Assembly: GCA_029782215.1 (NCBI GenBank)
Contig: JAKOVD010000032.1
Location: forward strand, 62,001 to 126,000
DNA length: 64,000 bases
DNA from: Chloroflexota bacterium
GTDB taxonomy: Bacteria; Chloroflexota; Anaerolineae; J102
Direction of reading: 5' to 3'
The notes under the pieces were generated by a model, which saw only the letters and a list, made by a program, of their open reading frames with translations, was not told the origin of the DNA and made no database searches. Below are positions 15,548 through 26,378 of this stretch, in pieces. Numbering within the stretch: position 1 is the first letter of the stretch; each line of letters starts with the position of its first letter. Both the position numbers and the translations under genes were made by a program.

Positions 15548-15655
15548 TAAACCCGCTCGCAAGATGCGGGCGCCGCCTGTCTGCGCGCCAGGAAACCCGA
15601 GCTGTCAGTCCCTCTCGCCTCGCAACCACTCACCCCTCACACCCCCTGGTGCCCT

Positions 15656-17335
<1,680 letters not shown>

Positions 17336-17369
17336 GCTTACCGCCGCCCGACCAGCAAAGGTCGCTTGC

Positions 17370-18104
17370 TCACCCTGGACAGGTCACGTAGCGGCGCTCG
17401 CTGACGCGAAAGCAGAGGCGCCGTTCCTGGCCTGCCTCCAGGATGAGCAGATCGCCCGACGCCCCTGCGATGCGCAGCGGGCCATCGTCCACAGGTGAAA
17501 GATAAGCGGCTGGCTCCGTGCTTTGCGCTGAGGCCGGCCCATCCTGGGCGCCCAAGTGCCAGGTCACGACAACCACGGCGCCGCGGCCGGTGGGAACGCC
17601 GCCGGGACCTGTCGCCGAACCTGCCCAGACCACCGTCCTCTCTGTGCCTGAAGCAGCATCCCGATACCAGCCATTGACCACCTGGTAGGCGCTCCCGGAG
17701 AAGGGTGGGGCAATCTGCACCAACGCACCGTCGCCCATCGCGGTGCTTCCCGGAATAGGGCGGAACCTTGCCGGTATCGGGGTTGAGGCCGCGTTCCGGG
17801 TGGGCGTCGGCTTAAGCACCTTGGGTTGCTCTGTCAGGCTGGCAGTCGGCCGGGCCAGCTCGATCTGCAGCACCGCCTCTTTGGTCGCTGCCCACAGCGC
17901 ATCAGCCGTCGGCTCAGCGGCTGCGGCAAATCCGGCCGGGGGCAAGGGCGTCTTCGACGCGGCCGGCCCCGGCGCAGCTTGGGGGCCGATCATTCCGTAA
18001 CCGTAGCCGCCGGCAACCGCCGCCCCGACCACGATCGCGATCACCAATATACCGGTGAGTCTCGCCAACAGCGCCGTGTGGGCACCATGCTTCGTTTGGC
18101 TCAT
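17370..18104 (-). CDS. Unknown membrane-anchored extracytoplasmic protein
   Basis: 244 residues from the ATG at 18104, which has a GAGGGA ribosome site; a longer frame to 18149 overlaps the preceding gene. There is one N-terminal membrane segment (LTGILVIAIVVGAAVAGGYGYG, about residues 16-37), then an Ala/Pro/Thr-rich stalk and a C-terminal globular part from about residue 120. I recognise no family. Two Cys close to the C-terminus (RRLCFRVSERRYVTC) could form a disulphide. It starts 12 bases after the stop of the upstream exported protein, so the two are likely one operon and may work together outside the membrane. It converges with the mutase gene. Confidence 0.75.
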   Translation of the reverse strand: MSQTKHGAHTALLARLTGILVIAIVVGAAVAGGYGYGMIGPQAAPGPAASKTPLPPAGFAAAAEPTADALWAATKEAVLQIELARPTASLTEQPKVLKPTPTRNAASTPIPARFRPIPGSTAMGDGALVQIAPPFSGSAYQVVNGWYRDAASGTERTVVWAGSATGPGGVPTGRGAVVVVTWHLGAQDGPASAQSTEPAAYLSPVDDGPLRIAGASGDLLILEAGQERRLCFRVSERRYVTCPG

Positions 18105-18115
18105 TGCTGGTCCCT

Positions 18116-19231
18116 CTACTGGCTTTCCCAGGTCATATCGGTGGCCCAACTGACCGGGACGGCGGTGCGCGGGTCAGCATTCAAGGCGGCTGTCAGTTGG
18201 CTCCAACCTTGGTCCGGGCGATTGTCCACGCCGTAGCACTCCTTCCCCTGGCAGGCGCGCCACTGGGTAAGGGAACCGCGCATCATCATCGCCTGGCCAT
18301 GCACCGTGGAACTGTACAGGCTCATCCGCTGCCACTGCTCAGCGTTTACGCCGCTCTGCAGATAGATCTCCGGAAGCGGCAAGGCTGCGGTTGCACCGTA
18401 GGAGACATACCAGATGTCTTCCAGTTCCCAATCGTTCGCCGGATCACAGCTCGGACAGTCTGTGAAGGGACAACTGTCGCACGACCCGAAATCATAGTAG
18501 AAAGACGGCGAAAGCATCGCCGCATTGTAGCCATCGACCCAGGCACGGGTGACCAGAGGTCCGTTGAACGATGGCTCGATGTCACTGGCTCCCCGCACCG
18601 TAACGCTGCCGGCATAGCTCGGCGGCGTAGCCACCCACGTATTGAGATCGTTTATCATCGCTGCCCACGCGGCTCCATGCTCTCTCGTGACTTCCCGCCC
18701 ATAGTTGTTGACGCCGACGGCCAGGGTGAGATAGGCGTTCCTGCCCATGCACTCGAAGAAGCCGGTGATATAGCCCTTTGCCCCCTCCTCTACCTGGGCC
18801 ATCGAGCGAAAATCATAGGTGCCAAAGACGATGGTTCCATACTCATTGCCATCAAACCAGGGCTGCCCGTAGTCCAGGATGACCACGACATCTTCGCCTT
18901 CCGGCACATTCTCGCCATCGTTGCAGCCCCTGGCACGACTCGCGTCCCAATCCGTGGTTTGCATGTATCGGGACACGGTGGCATAAGGCAGATGAAAGCG
19001 TGCCATCAGCCGGGGAAGCCATACTTGATTGGGCGTATCTCGCATAATGACGGGTTGAATACCCCTATTGCGCCCAATCGGCTGAATAGAACCATTATCT
19101 CCTATTGGAATGTTTTTTGGTGTCAATAGCAGCACATTGAGGAGGAATACCAGCGAAGCTGCGCTTATTCTCACAACATGTCGTGAATGCATGTGGAACC
19201 TCAACAGCGCCGTCGTCTTCATCCTGGCCAT
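18116..19231 (-). CDS. Unknown exported protein with Cys-rich segment
   Basis: 371 residues. The N-terminus has positive charge followed by a hydrophobic stretch (ISAASLVFLLNVLLLTP), which suggests a signal peptide or single anchor. The body is rich in Trp and Tyr (VVVILDYGQPWFDGNEYG, GYITGFFECMGRNAYLTLAVG), and a cluster CDSCPFTDCPSCDP near residue 255 looks disulphide-bonded or metal-binding. The pattern with repeated 'day-to-day' beta/alpha segments suggests a glycosidase-like barrel, but I cannot name a family. The start could be any of three nearby in-frame ATGs (19231, 19222, 19192). Base composition is lower in GC than its neighbours, a possible sign of transfer. Confidence 0.7.
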   Translation of the reverse strand: MARMKTTALLRFHMHSRHVVRISAASLVFLLNVLLLTPKNIPIGDNGSIQPIGRNRGIQPVIMRDTPNQVWLPRLMARFHLPYATVSRYMQTTDWDASRARGCNDGENVPEGEDVVVILDYGQPWFDGNEYGTIVFGTYDFRSMAQVEEGAKGYITGFFECMGRNAYLTLAVGVNNYGREVTREHGAAWAAMINDLNTWVATPPSYAGSVTVRGASDIEPSFNGPLVTRAWVDGYNAAMLSPSFYYDFGSCDSCPFTDCPSCDPANDWELEDIWYVSYGATAALPLPEIYLQSGVNAEQWQRMSLYSSTVHGQAMMMRGSLTQWRACQGKECYGVDNRPDQGWSQLTAALNADPRTAVPVSWATDMTWESQ

Positions 19232-19331
19232 GCGAATTCATGGTGTGCCTTCAAGGCCGCCGGGGGTCAGGACTTGCTTTGGCCGAGTGTATGCCCAGCC
19301 ACAGGGATTCCGCAATGTCCAGGCGTGACGA

Positions 19332-19337
19332 TATAAT
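19332..19337 (+). promoter_or_regulatory. -10 element (TATAAT) upstream of the Nudix gene
   Basis: Consensus TATAAT; transcription would begin near 19344, 28 bases before the ATG at 19372. The -35 is not evident. It lies in the divergent region between the exported protein (minus) and the Nudix gene (plus). Confidence 0.5.
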
Positions 19338-19371
19338 AGGCGCCTACCGGCGAAGGCTCGCCCTGGCGCCA

Positions 19372-20013
19372 ATGCCCCTACCTCCCGATATCATGCCGCC
19401 ATCACCAACGCAGCCGCCATCATTCCATGAGTCACCTGAGGACCGGGCAGCGCCTGCAGGTGCGATAGGCGATCACATTTGGCAGGTCCAGGCCGAACGC
19501 CTCCTCGTCGAACGCCGGCCCTGGCTGCGGCTCTCCGAGCAGGATGTGCTGCTGCCGGATGGCCGTGTGATCGAGGGCTTTCTCGTCGCCGAGGCCCCAT
19601 CCTACGTGATCATCTTCGCCGTCACCGCCGAGGGCCACATCGTCACCATCGAGGAGTACAAGCACGGCCCGCGCCGCGTGGCCGTGCATCTGCCCGCCGG
19701 GTTCCTGGAGGCAGACGAAGACCCCCTCCTGGCGGCGCAGCGCGAGCTGCGGGAGGAAACCGGCTACGAGGCCTCCCGCTGGCAGCCCCTGGGCGTGTTC
19801 TGTGAAGATGGCAATCGCGGCCTCGGTTGGGGCCACTACTACCTGGCCCTGGATGCCCACCATGCAACCACGGCCGACCCCGGCGACCTCTCCGAGATCC
19901 GCACCGTCCTCCTCACACCCTCTGCCTTGCGCCAGGCCGTGTACGACGGCCGCGTCGCCGTCGCCGATATCGTTGCCTGCATCATGCTCGGCCTCGACGC
20001 CCTGGCCCGCTGA
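19372..20013 (+). CDS. Nudix hydrolase (ADP-ribose pyrophosphatase-like)
   Basis: 213 residues. The Nudix box matches GX5EX7REUXEEXGU exactly (GFLEADEDPLLAAQ then RELREETGY), with the metal-binding glutamates present. A preceding VTIEEYKHGPRRVAVHLPAG resembles ADP-ribose pyrophosphatase-type enzymes (EQYR.G...E.PAG), so hydrolysis of ADP-ribose or a sugar nucleotide is likely. The open frame extends upstream to 19183, but the TATAAT at 19332-19337 places the start downstream; 19372 (MPLPPDIMPP) or 19393 are the candidates. It is followed by the composite repeat and the thioesterase. Confidence 0.88.
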   Translation: MPLPPDIMPPSPTQPPSFHESPEDRAAPAGAIGDHIWQVQAERLLVERRPWLRLSEQDVLLPDGRVIEGFLVAEAPSYVIIFAVTAEGHIVTIEEYKHGPRRVAVHLPAGFLEADEDPLLAAQRELREETGYEASRWQPLGVFCEDGNRGLGWGHYYLALDAHHATTADPGDLSEIRTVLLTPSALRQAVYDGRVAVADIVACIMLGLDALAR

Positions 20014-20023
20014 CCGCAGCAGG

Positions 20024-20130
20024 GGAGAACGGATGACCGAGGACAGAGAACGCCTCCGGGTTACGCAGTACGCATCACGTATCACGCAATCCAAAGTCCC
20101 CAATCCGCAATTCGCAATCCGCAATTCCCC
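20024..20130 (+). repeat. Composite three-block repeat upstream of the thioesterase
   Basis: The spacer consists of a GACCGAGGACAGAGAACGCC-type block (20034-20053), a TTACGCAGTACGCATCACG-type block (20060-20087) and a CAATCCGCAATTCGCAATCC-type block (20088-20126). It ends CCCC directly before the ATG at 20131. Order, orientation and position relative to the start codon match the element before aroC. Confidence 0.75.
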
Positions 20131-20643
20131 ATGAACCCCTACACGACCGTCAACCAGCAGACCGCGTCCAAGCAGCCCAACTCGCACATGTGCTTCGTCT
20201 GTGGCATCGATAACCCTTCCGGGCTCCACGCCCATTTCTATCAGCTTGACGAATCCACCTGTGTCGCCCGCTTCCTGCCCGACCATTCCCACCAGGGCTA
20301 CCCCGGCCGGGTGCATGGCGGGGTGGTGGCGGCCATCATGGACGAAACACTGGGGCGGACCGTCTGGGCCGACCAGACGGAGTGGGGTGTGACGGCGGAG
20401 CTGACCATGCGCTATAAGGCGCCGGTGCCGCTGGGCCAGATGCTGACCATCGTCGGGCGCATCACCGAGAACAGCCGGCGGGTCTTCCTGGCCGAAGGTG
20501 AGCTGCTTCTCGCCGATGGCACCGTGGCCGTGACCGCGCACGGCAAGTTCGTCAAGATCCCACTTGATCGCATCCTGGACGAGGGCGCCGGCAGACAGGA
20601 TCCGAACCTGGAGTTATTCATCATCCCCGATAGCCTGGATTAG
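20131..20643 (+). CDS. PaaI-type hotdog thioesterase
   Basis: 170 residues. The hotdog-fold signature GRVHGGVVAAIMDETLG is present, with the helix Asp/Glu used by PaaI/YbgC-like acyl-CoA thioesterases. An N-terminal MCFVCGIDNPSGLHAHFY is the usual lead-in of this subfamily and carries a CxxC. It probably hydrolyses an acyl- or aryl-CoA in the cytoplasm. The ATG at 20131 has no Shine-Dalgarno sequence; the bases in front of it are repeat sequence ending in CCCC, just as at aroC. Confidence 0.87.
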   Translation: MNPYTTVNQQTASKQPNSHMCFVCGIDNPSGLHAHFYQLDESTCVARFLPDHSHQGYPGRVHGGVVAAIMDETLGRTVWADQTEWGVTAELTMRYKAPVPLGQMLTIVGRITENSRRVFLAEGELLLADGTVAVTAHGKFVKIPLDRILDEGAGRQDPNLELFIIPDSLD

Positions 20644-20668
20644 GTGAGGGCGCGGCGGTCGTTTGCGG

Positions 20669-20674
20669 TATAAT
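20669..20674 (+). promoter_or_regulatory. -10 element (TATAAT) upstream of methylmalonyl-CoA epimerase
   Basis: Consensus TATAAT; a start near 20681 would leave a leader of about 60 bases to the ATG at 20740. No strong -35 is seen. Confidence 0.5.
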
Positions 20675-20739
20675 GTGCGCCTTGACAAGAATGGCGTCTC
20701 CACTCCGCAGACTCTGCGAGCCAACACCTCCAGCCGCCC

Positions 20740-21147
20740 ATGATCAAACGCATTAATCACATCGCCATCGTCGTCGCCAACCTGGATGACGCCATCCGCA
20801 CCTACCGGGATGGGATTGGCCTTGCCGTCGGCCACCGCATGGTCATGCCCGAACAGGAGGTGGAGATCGCCTTTCTGCCCGCAGGCGAAAGCGTGATCGA
20901 GCTGATCCAGCCGATCACCGAGACGTCCGGTGTGGCCAAGTATCTGGCCAGTCGCGGGGAGGGCCTGCACCACATCTGCCTGGAAGTGGACGATGTCCAG
21001 GAAACCATGGAGGAGATGGCGGCGCGCAGCCTCCGCCTGCTCAGCGAGAAGCCGATCCAGGCCGCCGAGGGTTACGGCGTGTTCCTGCATCCCAAGGCCG
21101 CGCACGGGGTGCTGATCGAGTTCCTCGAGCCCTTTGCCAGCACCTGA
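20740..21147 (+). CDS. mce: Methylmalonyl-CoA epimerase
   Basis: 135 residues, the usual length. A vicinal-oxygen-chelate fold enzyme that interconverts (S)- and (R)-methylmalonyl-CoA, linking propionyl-CoA carboxylase to the mutase. Metal ligands are visible at the expected places: H7 (INHIAIVV), E54 in VIELIQP (equivalent of the second ligand), H77/H78 in [11 protein letters not shown], and E127 in VLIEFLEP. It is 3.4 kb downstream of the mutase, with its own likely promoter at 20669, and is followed after 7 bases by tsaD. Confidence 0.93.
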   Translation: MIKRINHIAIVVANLDDAIRTYRDGIGLAVGHRMVMPEQEVEIAFLPAGESVIELIQPITETSGVAKYLASRGEGLHHICLEVDDVQETMEEMAARSLRLLSEKPIQAAEGYGVFLHPKAAHGVLIEFLEPFAST

Positions 21148-21154
21148 GCCCCAC

Positions 21155-22201
21155 ATGGCGCTGATCCTGGGCATCGAAACATCCTGTGATGAAACGGCAG
21201 CCGCCGTGGTGGCGGACGGCCGCCGCATCCTCAGCAACATCGTCGCCTCACAGATCGACCTCCACCGTCAGTATGGAGGCGTCTTCCCGGAAATGGCGGC
21301 GCGCCAGCACATCTTCACCCTCCTGCCCGTCGTGCAGGAGGCGTTGGAGGAGGCGGGAGCAGGCTGGAACGACCTGGATGCCATCGCCGTCACCAGCGGT
21401 CCGGGTCTGGCAGGCGCCCTCCTGGTGGGCGTCAACGCCGCCAAGGGCATGGCCTGGAGTCGCGGCCTGCCGCTGGTCGGCGTCAATCACCTGGAAGGCC
21501 ACGTCTATTCCAACTGGATCGAGGTGGAAGGCAACCGCGCCGACAAGACCTTCCCCGTCCTGGTGCTGATTGTCAGCGGTGGGCACACAGAATTGATCGT
21601 CATGCGCGGTCACGGCCGCTACGAGCGCCTGGGCGCCACCATCGACGATGCCGCTGGCGAGGCTTTCGACAAGGTGTCGAGGCTGTTGGGGCTGGGCTAT
21701 CCCGGAGGGCCGGCGGTGCAGCGGGCGGCGGCGGGGGGCAGCACCAGCGCCTTTGCCCTGCCGCGGGCCTGGCTGCCGGGCACCTCCGATTTCAGCTTCA
21801 GCGGTCTCAAGACCGCCGTTCTCCGCACCGTGCAGCAGGTCGAGCGCAGCCAGGACGAGACCGATCGCCGCCTGACGAGCAGCGCCGGGCTGGCAGAGGA
21901 TACCGTTTCCGGCATCGCTGCCTCCTTCCAGCAGGCCGTGGTCGATGTGCTGGTCGCCAAGACGGTGCAGGCAGCCCTGGCCGTGGGCGCCACCGAGATC
22001 TGCGTCTGTGGCGGCGTGGCGGCCAACGTCGCGCTGCGCGAGGCGATGCGGCAGCGTTCACCCCTGCCCGTTTCGGTGCCGCCTCTGTTCCTGTGTACGG
22101 ACAACGCCGCCATGATTGCGGCGGCCGGCTACTATCGCTGGCAGTCCGGCGGCGTCAGCCAGCTTGACCTGGATGTGGTCGCCAATCTCGCCCTTGTCTG
22201 A
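21155..22201 (+). CDS. tsaD: tRNA N6-threonylcarbamoyladenosine transferase
   Basis: 348 residues from the ATG at 21155 ([19 protein letters not shown]), the conserved family start; an ATG 21 bases upstream overlaps mce. It transfers the threonylcarbamoyl group to A37 of ANN-reading tRNAs, with TsaB and TsaE. Iron ligands H112 and H116 lie in [10 protein letters not shown], and the phosphate loops SGGHTELI and [19 protein letters not shown] are intact. Near the C-terminus, [11 protein letters not shown] and [18 protein letters not shown] complete the ASKHA fold. It is 7 bases after mce, so the two are probably co-transcribed despite unrelated roles. Confidence 0.96.
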   Translation: MALILGIETSCDETAAAVVADGRRILSNIVASQIDLHRQYGGVFPEMAARQHIFTLLPVVQEALEEAGAGWNDLDAIAVTSGPGLAGALLVGVNAAKGMAWSRGLPLVGVNHLEGHVYSNWIEVEGNRADKTFPVLVLIVSGGHTELIVMRGHGRYERLGATIDDAAGEAFDKVSRLLGLGYPGGPAVQRAAAGGSTSAFALPRAWLPGTSDFSFSGLKTAVLRTVQQVERSQDETDRRLTSSAGLAEDTVSGIAASFQQAVVDVLVAKTVQAALAVGATEICVCGGVAANVALREAMRQRSPLPVSVPPLFLCTDNAAMIAAAGYYRWQSGGVSQLDLDVVANLALV

Positions 22202-22245
22202 TCCTCCCACGCCACTCTCGCATCCCCACCTTTGAGGAACCCGCT

Positions 22246-22986
<741 letters not shown>

Positions 22987-22995
22987 ACCATTCCG

Positions 22996-23036
22996 CTGGG
23001 ACCGCCGGCCACCAGCCTGGGACCGCCGGCCACCAG
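22996..23036. repeat. Tandem direct repeat between convergent genes
   Basis: Two exact copies of a 20-base unit (22996-23015 and 23017-23036, beginning CTGGGACCGCCGGCC) separated by one base. Each contains the palindrome GCCGGC. It sits between the ABC ATPase stop and the nadD stop; no U-tract, so not a clear terminator. Confidence 0.6.
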
Positions 23037-23052
23037 GTCGGCCCCTCCCTCC

Positions 23053-23688
23053 TCAGTCGCCGGTCGCCCCTCCGGCGCCGTACAGCCCCTGCCGGGCGAT
23101 GTACTGGCGCACGGCATCGGGCACCTGGTAGCGGACGCTGCGGCCCTCTGCGATCCTGCGGCGCAGCAGATGCGAGGCAATGCTCACGCCCGGCATGGGC
23201 AGCAGGGTGACCTCGCGGCTGAGGCCGGGCATCACCACTTCCAGCGGCGCCCAGTCTACCTCATAGCCGGGGCGGGTTGCCGCTGCCAGGTGCACCAGGC
23301 GGCGCAGCCTGTCGGGTTCATGCCATGTGGGTAGATCGATAAGCGAGTCTAGCCCCATCAGGAACCAGAGCTCTACGCCAGCGCCGAGCTGCTGCTGCAG
23401 GAGCTGTACCATGTCCACGGTATAGTGGGGGCCGGCTCGCTCCAGATCAATGTGCGAGATGCTGAAATGCGGGTTGTCGTCGACCGCCAGGTGCAGCATC
23501 GCCAACCGGTCCTGGGCGCGGGCGACCACGGCCCCACGCTTGTGCGGCGGATCGGCGGCAGGCACGAAGTAGACGCGGTCGAGTGCGAGCTGCTCGCGCG
23601 CCGTCTCGGCCAGGATGAGGTGGCCGATGTGGACGGGATCAAAGGTGCCGCCGAGCAAACCGGCGCGGAAAGGACTGGTCACATCCAC
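23053..23688 (-). CDS. nadD: Nicotinate-nucleotide adenylyltransferase
   Basis: 211 residues. It adenylylates nicotinate mononucleotide in NAD synthesis. The nucleotidyltransferase loop GGTFDPVHIGHLILAE is present (GTFDPxHxGH), with ADPPHK, and the C-terminal segment SIASHLLRRRIAEGRSVRYQVP takes the place of the usual SSTxIR, with Ala for the first Ser/Thr pair; the Arg is kept. The ATG at 23688 lies 3 bases after the obgE stop, so it is translated from the same mRNA. Confidence 0.94.
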   Translation of the reverse strand: MDVTSPFRAGLLGGTFDPVHIGHLILAETAREQLALDRVYFVPAADPPHKRGAVVARAQDRLAMLHLAVDDNPHFSISHIDLERAGPHYTVDMVQLLQQQLGAGVELWFLMGLDSLIDLPTWHEPDRLRRLVHLAAATRPGYEVDWAPLEVVMPGLSREVTLLPMPGVSIASHLLRRRIAEGRSVRYQVPDAVRQYIARQGLYGAGGATGD

Positions 23689-23691
23689 GGC

Positions 23692-24966
23692 TCAGCGGTC
23701 GTAGCGGTAGTCGTCGCTCCAAGCCAGCTCGGCTGACCCCACAAAGACGGTATCCCCTTCCTTCACGCCGGCCCGGCGCAGCGCCTCGGTGACGCCCATC
23801 GCCTCCAGAACCCGCTGGAAGCGCAAAGCCGCCTCGTAGTAGTCCCAGTTGGTCATGCTCGCCACGCGCTCGATGCGTTTGCCGAACACGTGCCAACCAT
23901 CGGCATCGTGCTCGATCGTGAACGCATCTTCATCCACAGGGCGCACCACTGGCTTATAGGGCTCGATGCTTTGCGCCGGCGGCAGGACGGCCAGGGTCGC
24001 CGCAGCCTGGCGCAGCAGCCGCTGCACGTTCTCGCCGGTGGCGGCGCTGATGGGCAGGGCTTCCACTCCACGTCGCTGCAGGGCCGCGCGGATGGCCGGC
24101 CATCGCTCCTGGACATCGGGCAGGTCCATCTTGTTGAAGGCGACGATCTGCGGTCTGTCCACCAGGTAGGGATTGAACCACTCCAGCTCCTGGTTGATGG
24201 CCTCATAGTCGCCAACCGGATCGGGGCTGAGCCCGTTGAGCACGTGGATCAACAGGCGGGTGCGCTCGATGTGGCGCAGAAAGGTGATGCCCAGGCCCGC
24301 GCCGGCATGGGCGCCTTCGATCAGACCGGGAATGTCGGCCAGCACCAGGTCGCGGTCGTCGACCAGGGCCACGCCGAGGTTAGGCGCCAGCGTCGTAAAG
24401 GGATAGTCGGCGATCTTGGGCTTCGCATGGGTGACAGAAGCCAACAGCGTGCTCTTGCCGGCGTTGGGAACGCCGATAATGCCGACGTCGGCGATCAGCT
24501 TCAGCTCCAGGTAGAGCCACCTTTCCTCACCAGGCTCGCCGTTCTCCGCCATGCGCGGCGTCTGGTGCGTGGGCGAGCGGAAAGCGGCATTGCCGCGCCC
24601 GCCGCGCCCCCCTTGGGCCACCAGCAGTCGGTCGCCAACCGTCACCAGCTCCCCCAGGTAATCGCCCGTCTCGGCCTCCCAGGCGACCGTGCCGGGCGCC
24701 ACCGCGATCTCGTAGTCAGCTCCCTGCGCGCCCTGCTTGTTGGAGCCGCCGCCGTGCGCGCCTCGCTCGGCCTTGAAGTGCACCTTGTGGTTGAAACCCG
24801 CAAGGGTGTTATGGTTAGGACTGGCAACGAGGTAGACATCGCCCCCTTTGCCGCCGTTGCCGCCGGAGGGTCCTCCGCGCGGCACGAACTTCTCGCGACG
24901 AAAGGCGACGACGCCGTTGCCGCCGTCGCCAGCCTTGACAAAGATCTTCGCCTCGTCAGCAAACAT
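23692..24966 (-). CDS. obgE: Obg-family GTPase
   Basis: 424 residues with the three Obg domains. These are a glycine-rich N-terminal Obg fold ([30 protein letters not shown], about 1-158), a G domain with [24 protein letters not shown] and NKMD (about 159-330), and a C-terminal OCT domain (to 424). It is a 50S-associated assembly and stress GTPase. The ATG at 24966 has an AGGGGA ribosome site, and only 12 bases separate the codon from the U-tract of an intrinsic terminator (24979-25008). Transcription must therefore come through that terminator or start within a very short distance. It is followed by nadD. Confidence 0.96.
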   Translation of the reverse strand: MFADEAKIFVKAGDGGNGVVAFRREKFVPRGGPSGGNGGKGGDVYLVASPNHNTLAGFNHKVHFKAERGAHGGGSNKQGAQGADYEIAVAPGTVAWEAETGDYLGELVTVGDRLLVAQGGRGGRGNAAFRSPTHQTPRMAENGEPGEERWLYLELKLIADVGIIGVPNAGKSTLLASVTHAKPKIADYPFTTLAPNLGVALVDDRDLVLADIPGLIEGAHAGAGLGITFLRHIERTRLLIHVLNGLSPDPVGDYEAINQELEWFNPYLVDRPQIVAFNKMDLPDVQERWPAIRAALQRRGVEALPISAATGENVQRLLRQAAATLAVLPPAQSIEPYKPVVRPVDEDAFTIEHDADGWHVFGKRIERVASMTNWDYYEAALRFQRVLEAMGVTEALRRAGVKEGDTVFVGSAELAWSDDYRYDR

Positions 24967-24978
24967 GGGTCCCCTGGG

Positions 24979-25008
24979 AAAAAAAACCCGTCCGTGTGCC
25001 GGACGGGT
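24979..25008 (-). terminator. Intrinsic terminator between the 66-aa gene and obgE
   Basis: ACCCGTCCG (24986-24994) pairs perfectly with CGGACGGGT (25000-25008) around a 5-base loop. On the minus strand the 9-bp stem runs into eight U residues (plus A at 24979-24986). It would stop transcription from the 66-aa gene immediately before the obgE ribosome site. Confidence 0.85.
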
Positions 25009-25040
25009 GGCGGTAAAGGCAATGAGGCCGGTACGGCCGG

Positions 25041-25241
25041 TCAGCCGTCCAGACGGGCGACGCGCTCGATGAACTCAAGGCTGATCTTCTTGATCTCCGA
25101 GAGGACGTCGTAGGTGCCCGGATCGAGGAAGATCTGCAGTTGGTCAACTCCCTCATCCGCCCACAACGTTTCCAGTTGCTTCTGGACCGTTTTGGCTTCA
25201 GCGGCGATGGCCGCGGCGGAAATGTTCATCGTGTCAGTCAT
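25041..25241 (-). CDS. Small unknown protein (66 aa)
   Basis: 66 residues, acidic (more Asp/Glu than Lys/Arg), no Cys, no membrane segment. The first half ([23 protein letters not shown]) and the end ([21 protein letters not shown]) look strongly helical, so a small helical bundle is likely; I recognise no family. Its reality is supported by a promoter (25274-25304), a GGGAG ribosome site in front of the ATG at 25241, and a strong terminator 33 bases after the stop. It is thus a complete one-gene transcription unit placed in front of obgE. Confidence 0.75.
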   Translation of the reverse strand: MTDTMNISAAAIAAEAKTVQKQLETLWADEGVDQLQIFLDPGTYDVLSEIKKISLEFIERVARLDG

Positions 25242-25273
25242 ACTTGGTGGCTCCCATCATGGTTCAGAACGCG

Positions 25274-25304
25274 ATTATAGCCGAACCAGAGCACTTTACG
25301 TCAA
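25274..25304 (-). promoter_or_regulatory. Promoter of the 66-aa gene (and perhaps obgE-nadD)
   Basis: On the minus strand TTGACG (25304-25299), a 19-base spacer and TATAAT (25279-25274). Transcription would start near 25267, 26 bases before the ATG at 25241. The -35 overlaps the 3' end of the glycosyltransferase gene. Confidence 0.65.
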
Positions 25305-26309
25305 CGCCGGACCCGATTGCGCCGGAGGACGAAGCCAGGCCAGCCAGAAGCCGGCTCCCCAGGCCAGGTGAAGGGTGGGAAAGACCAGCAGCAGCCTGGG
25401 CAGACATGCCAACCCGCAGCCCCTGCTGAGCTGCACGGCGGCCCCCAGCACGACCAGGGTATAGGCGGCAGCCAGGCTGAGAAGAGGAATGGGGGTCCAG
25501 ATGAGCAGCAGCACGGCCAGCGCCAGGGCAGCCGTAAAAGCCGCCGGCGCCAGGTGGCGCAGACGGAAGGCGCCCGGATGGTGACGCCAGGTGCGCGTCC
25601 GCCAGGCGCCGTACCTGGCATACTGTCGGGCCAGGTCGCCCAGAGTGTCCCGGACCAGGTAAGTGCTGTGAATGGCTGGATCGACCAGCAGCCTGCCTCC
25701 CGCCTCGCGCAGCCGTGCGCACAGCTCATAGTCCTCGTTGGCCGCAAAGGTCTCATCCCAGCCGCCGGCGCTGCGAAGCCAGGCTGCGGGAAAGGCGCCG
25801 AGGTAGAGCGTATCGCTCTCAGTGGGCGCGGCAGCGCGGCGGTAGCGGGGCGCACCGGTGCCCAGCCAATGGTTGAGGGCCAACGCGTGCACCTGCGCCG
25901 CAGCGGCGGGCGCGCCGGCGTCACCGGCGGCGATCTGAGGTCCGGCCACGCCCGCCCACGTCCCCTCCTGGAGCCTGACAACGCAGCGCTCGATATAGTC
26001 AGGCGCCGGTCGCGTGCGCCCGTCGAACCGCACGATGATCTCGCCCTGGGCTTGGGACAGCGCCAGGTTGAGCGCGGCGGCCGCCGAGCGCCCGGGGTTG
26101 TCGAGAGCATGGACGTGCGCATACCTGGCCGCTGCCTCTTGGCAGAGCTGCCGTGTGGCGTCGATGGACCCACCATCCACCAGCACAACCTGCAGATGCT
26201 CCGGCGGGTAGGTCTGTGCCAGCACAGCGGCCAGCAAGCCGGGCAGCCGTGAGGCTTCGTCACGCAGCGGTATGGCAACCGTCACCGATGGCAGCAAGTC
26301 CTGCATCAC
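25296..26309 (-). CDS. Family 2 glycosyltransferase with C-terminal membrane helices
   Basis: 337 residues. The GT-A fold is seen in VTVAIPLRDEASRLPGLL, the nucleotide-binding VDGGSIDAT and EDYELCARLREAGGRL, with the ED pair expected for the catalytic base. It resembles ExoA-type transferases. The metal-binding DXD (often DAH in this group) appears as RFDGRTRP, so only one acidic residue remains. The last 80 residues contain two or three hydrophobic helices that would hold it at the inner face of the membrane. It is the last gene of the surface-glycan region, 69 bases after the polymerase-like gene. Confidence 0.88.
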   Translation of the reverse strand: MMQDLLPSVTVAIPLRDEASRLPGLLAAVLAQTYPPEHLQVVLVDGGSIDATRQLCQEAAARYAHVHALDNPGRSAAAALNLALSQAQGEIIVRFDGRTRPAPDYIERCVVRLQEGTWAGVAGPQIAAGDAGAPAAAAQVHALALNHWLGTGAPRYRRAAAPTESDTLYLGAFPAAWLRSAGGWDETFAANEDYELCARLREAGGRLLVDPAIHSTYLVRDTLGDLARQYARYGAWRTRTWRHHPGAFRLRHLAPAAFTAALALAVLLLIWTPIPLLSLAAAYTLVVLGAAVQLSRGCGLACLPRLLLVFPTLHLAWGAGFWLAWLRPPAQSGPALT

Positions 26310-26378
26310 CTGTCCCGGTCCGGGTCTGCACCCGGGCTCATCGCAGAGACGTTCCGGCCTCGCACCGGGGCCACCGCA

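Noticed and set aside
15548-15655. Cobalamin riboswitch before the mutase
   Set aside because: The 108-base spacer is too short, and the B12-box-like core (GCCACTG) is not present; only a weak CCCGC/GCGGG stem at 15552-15570.
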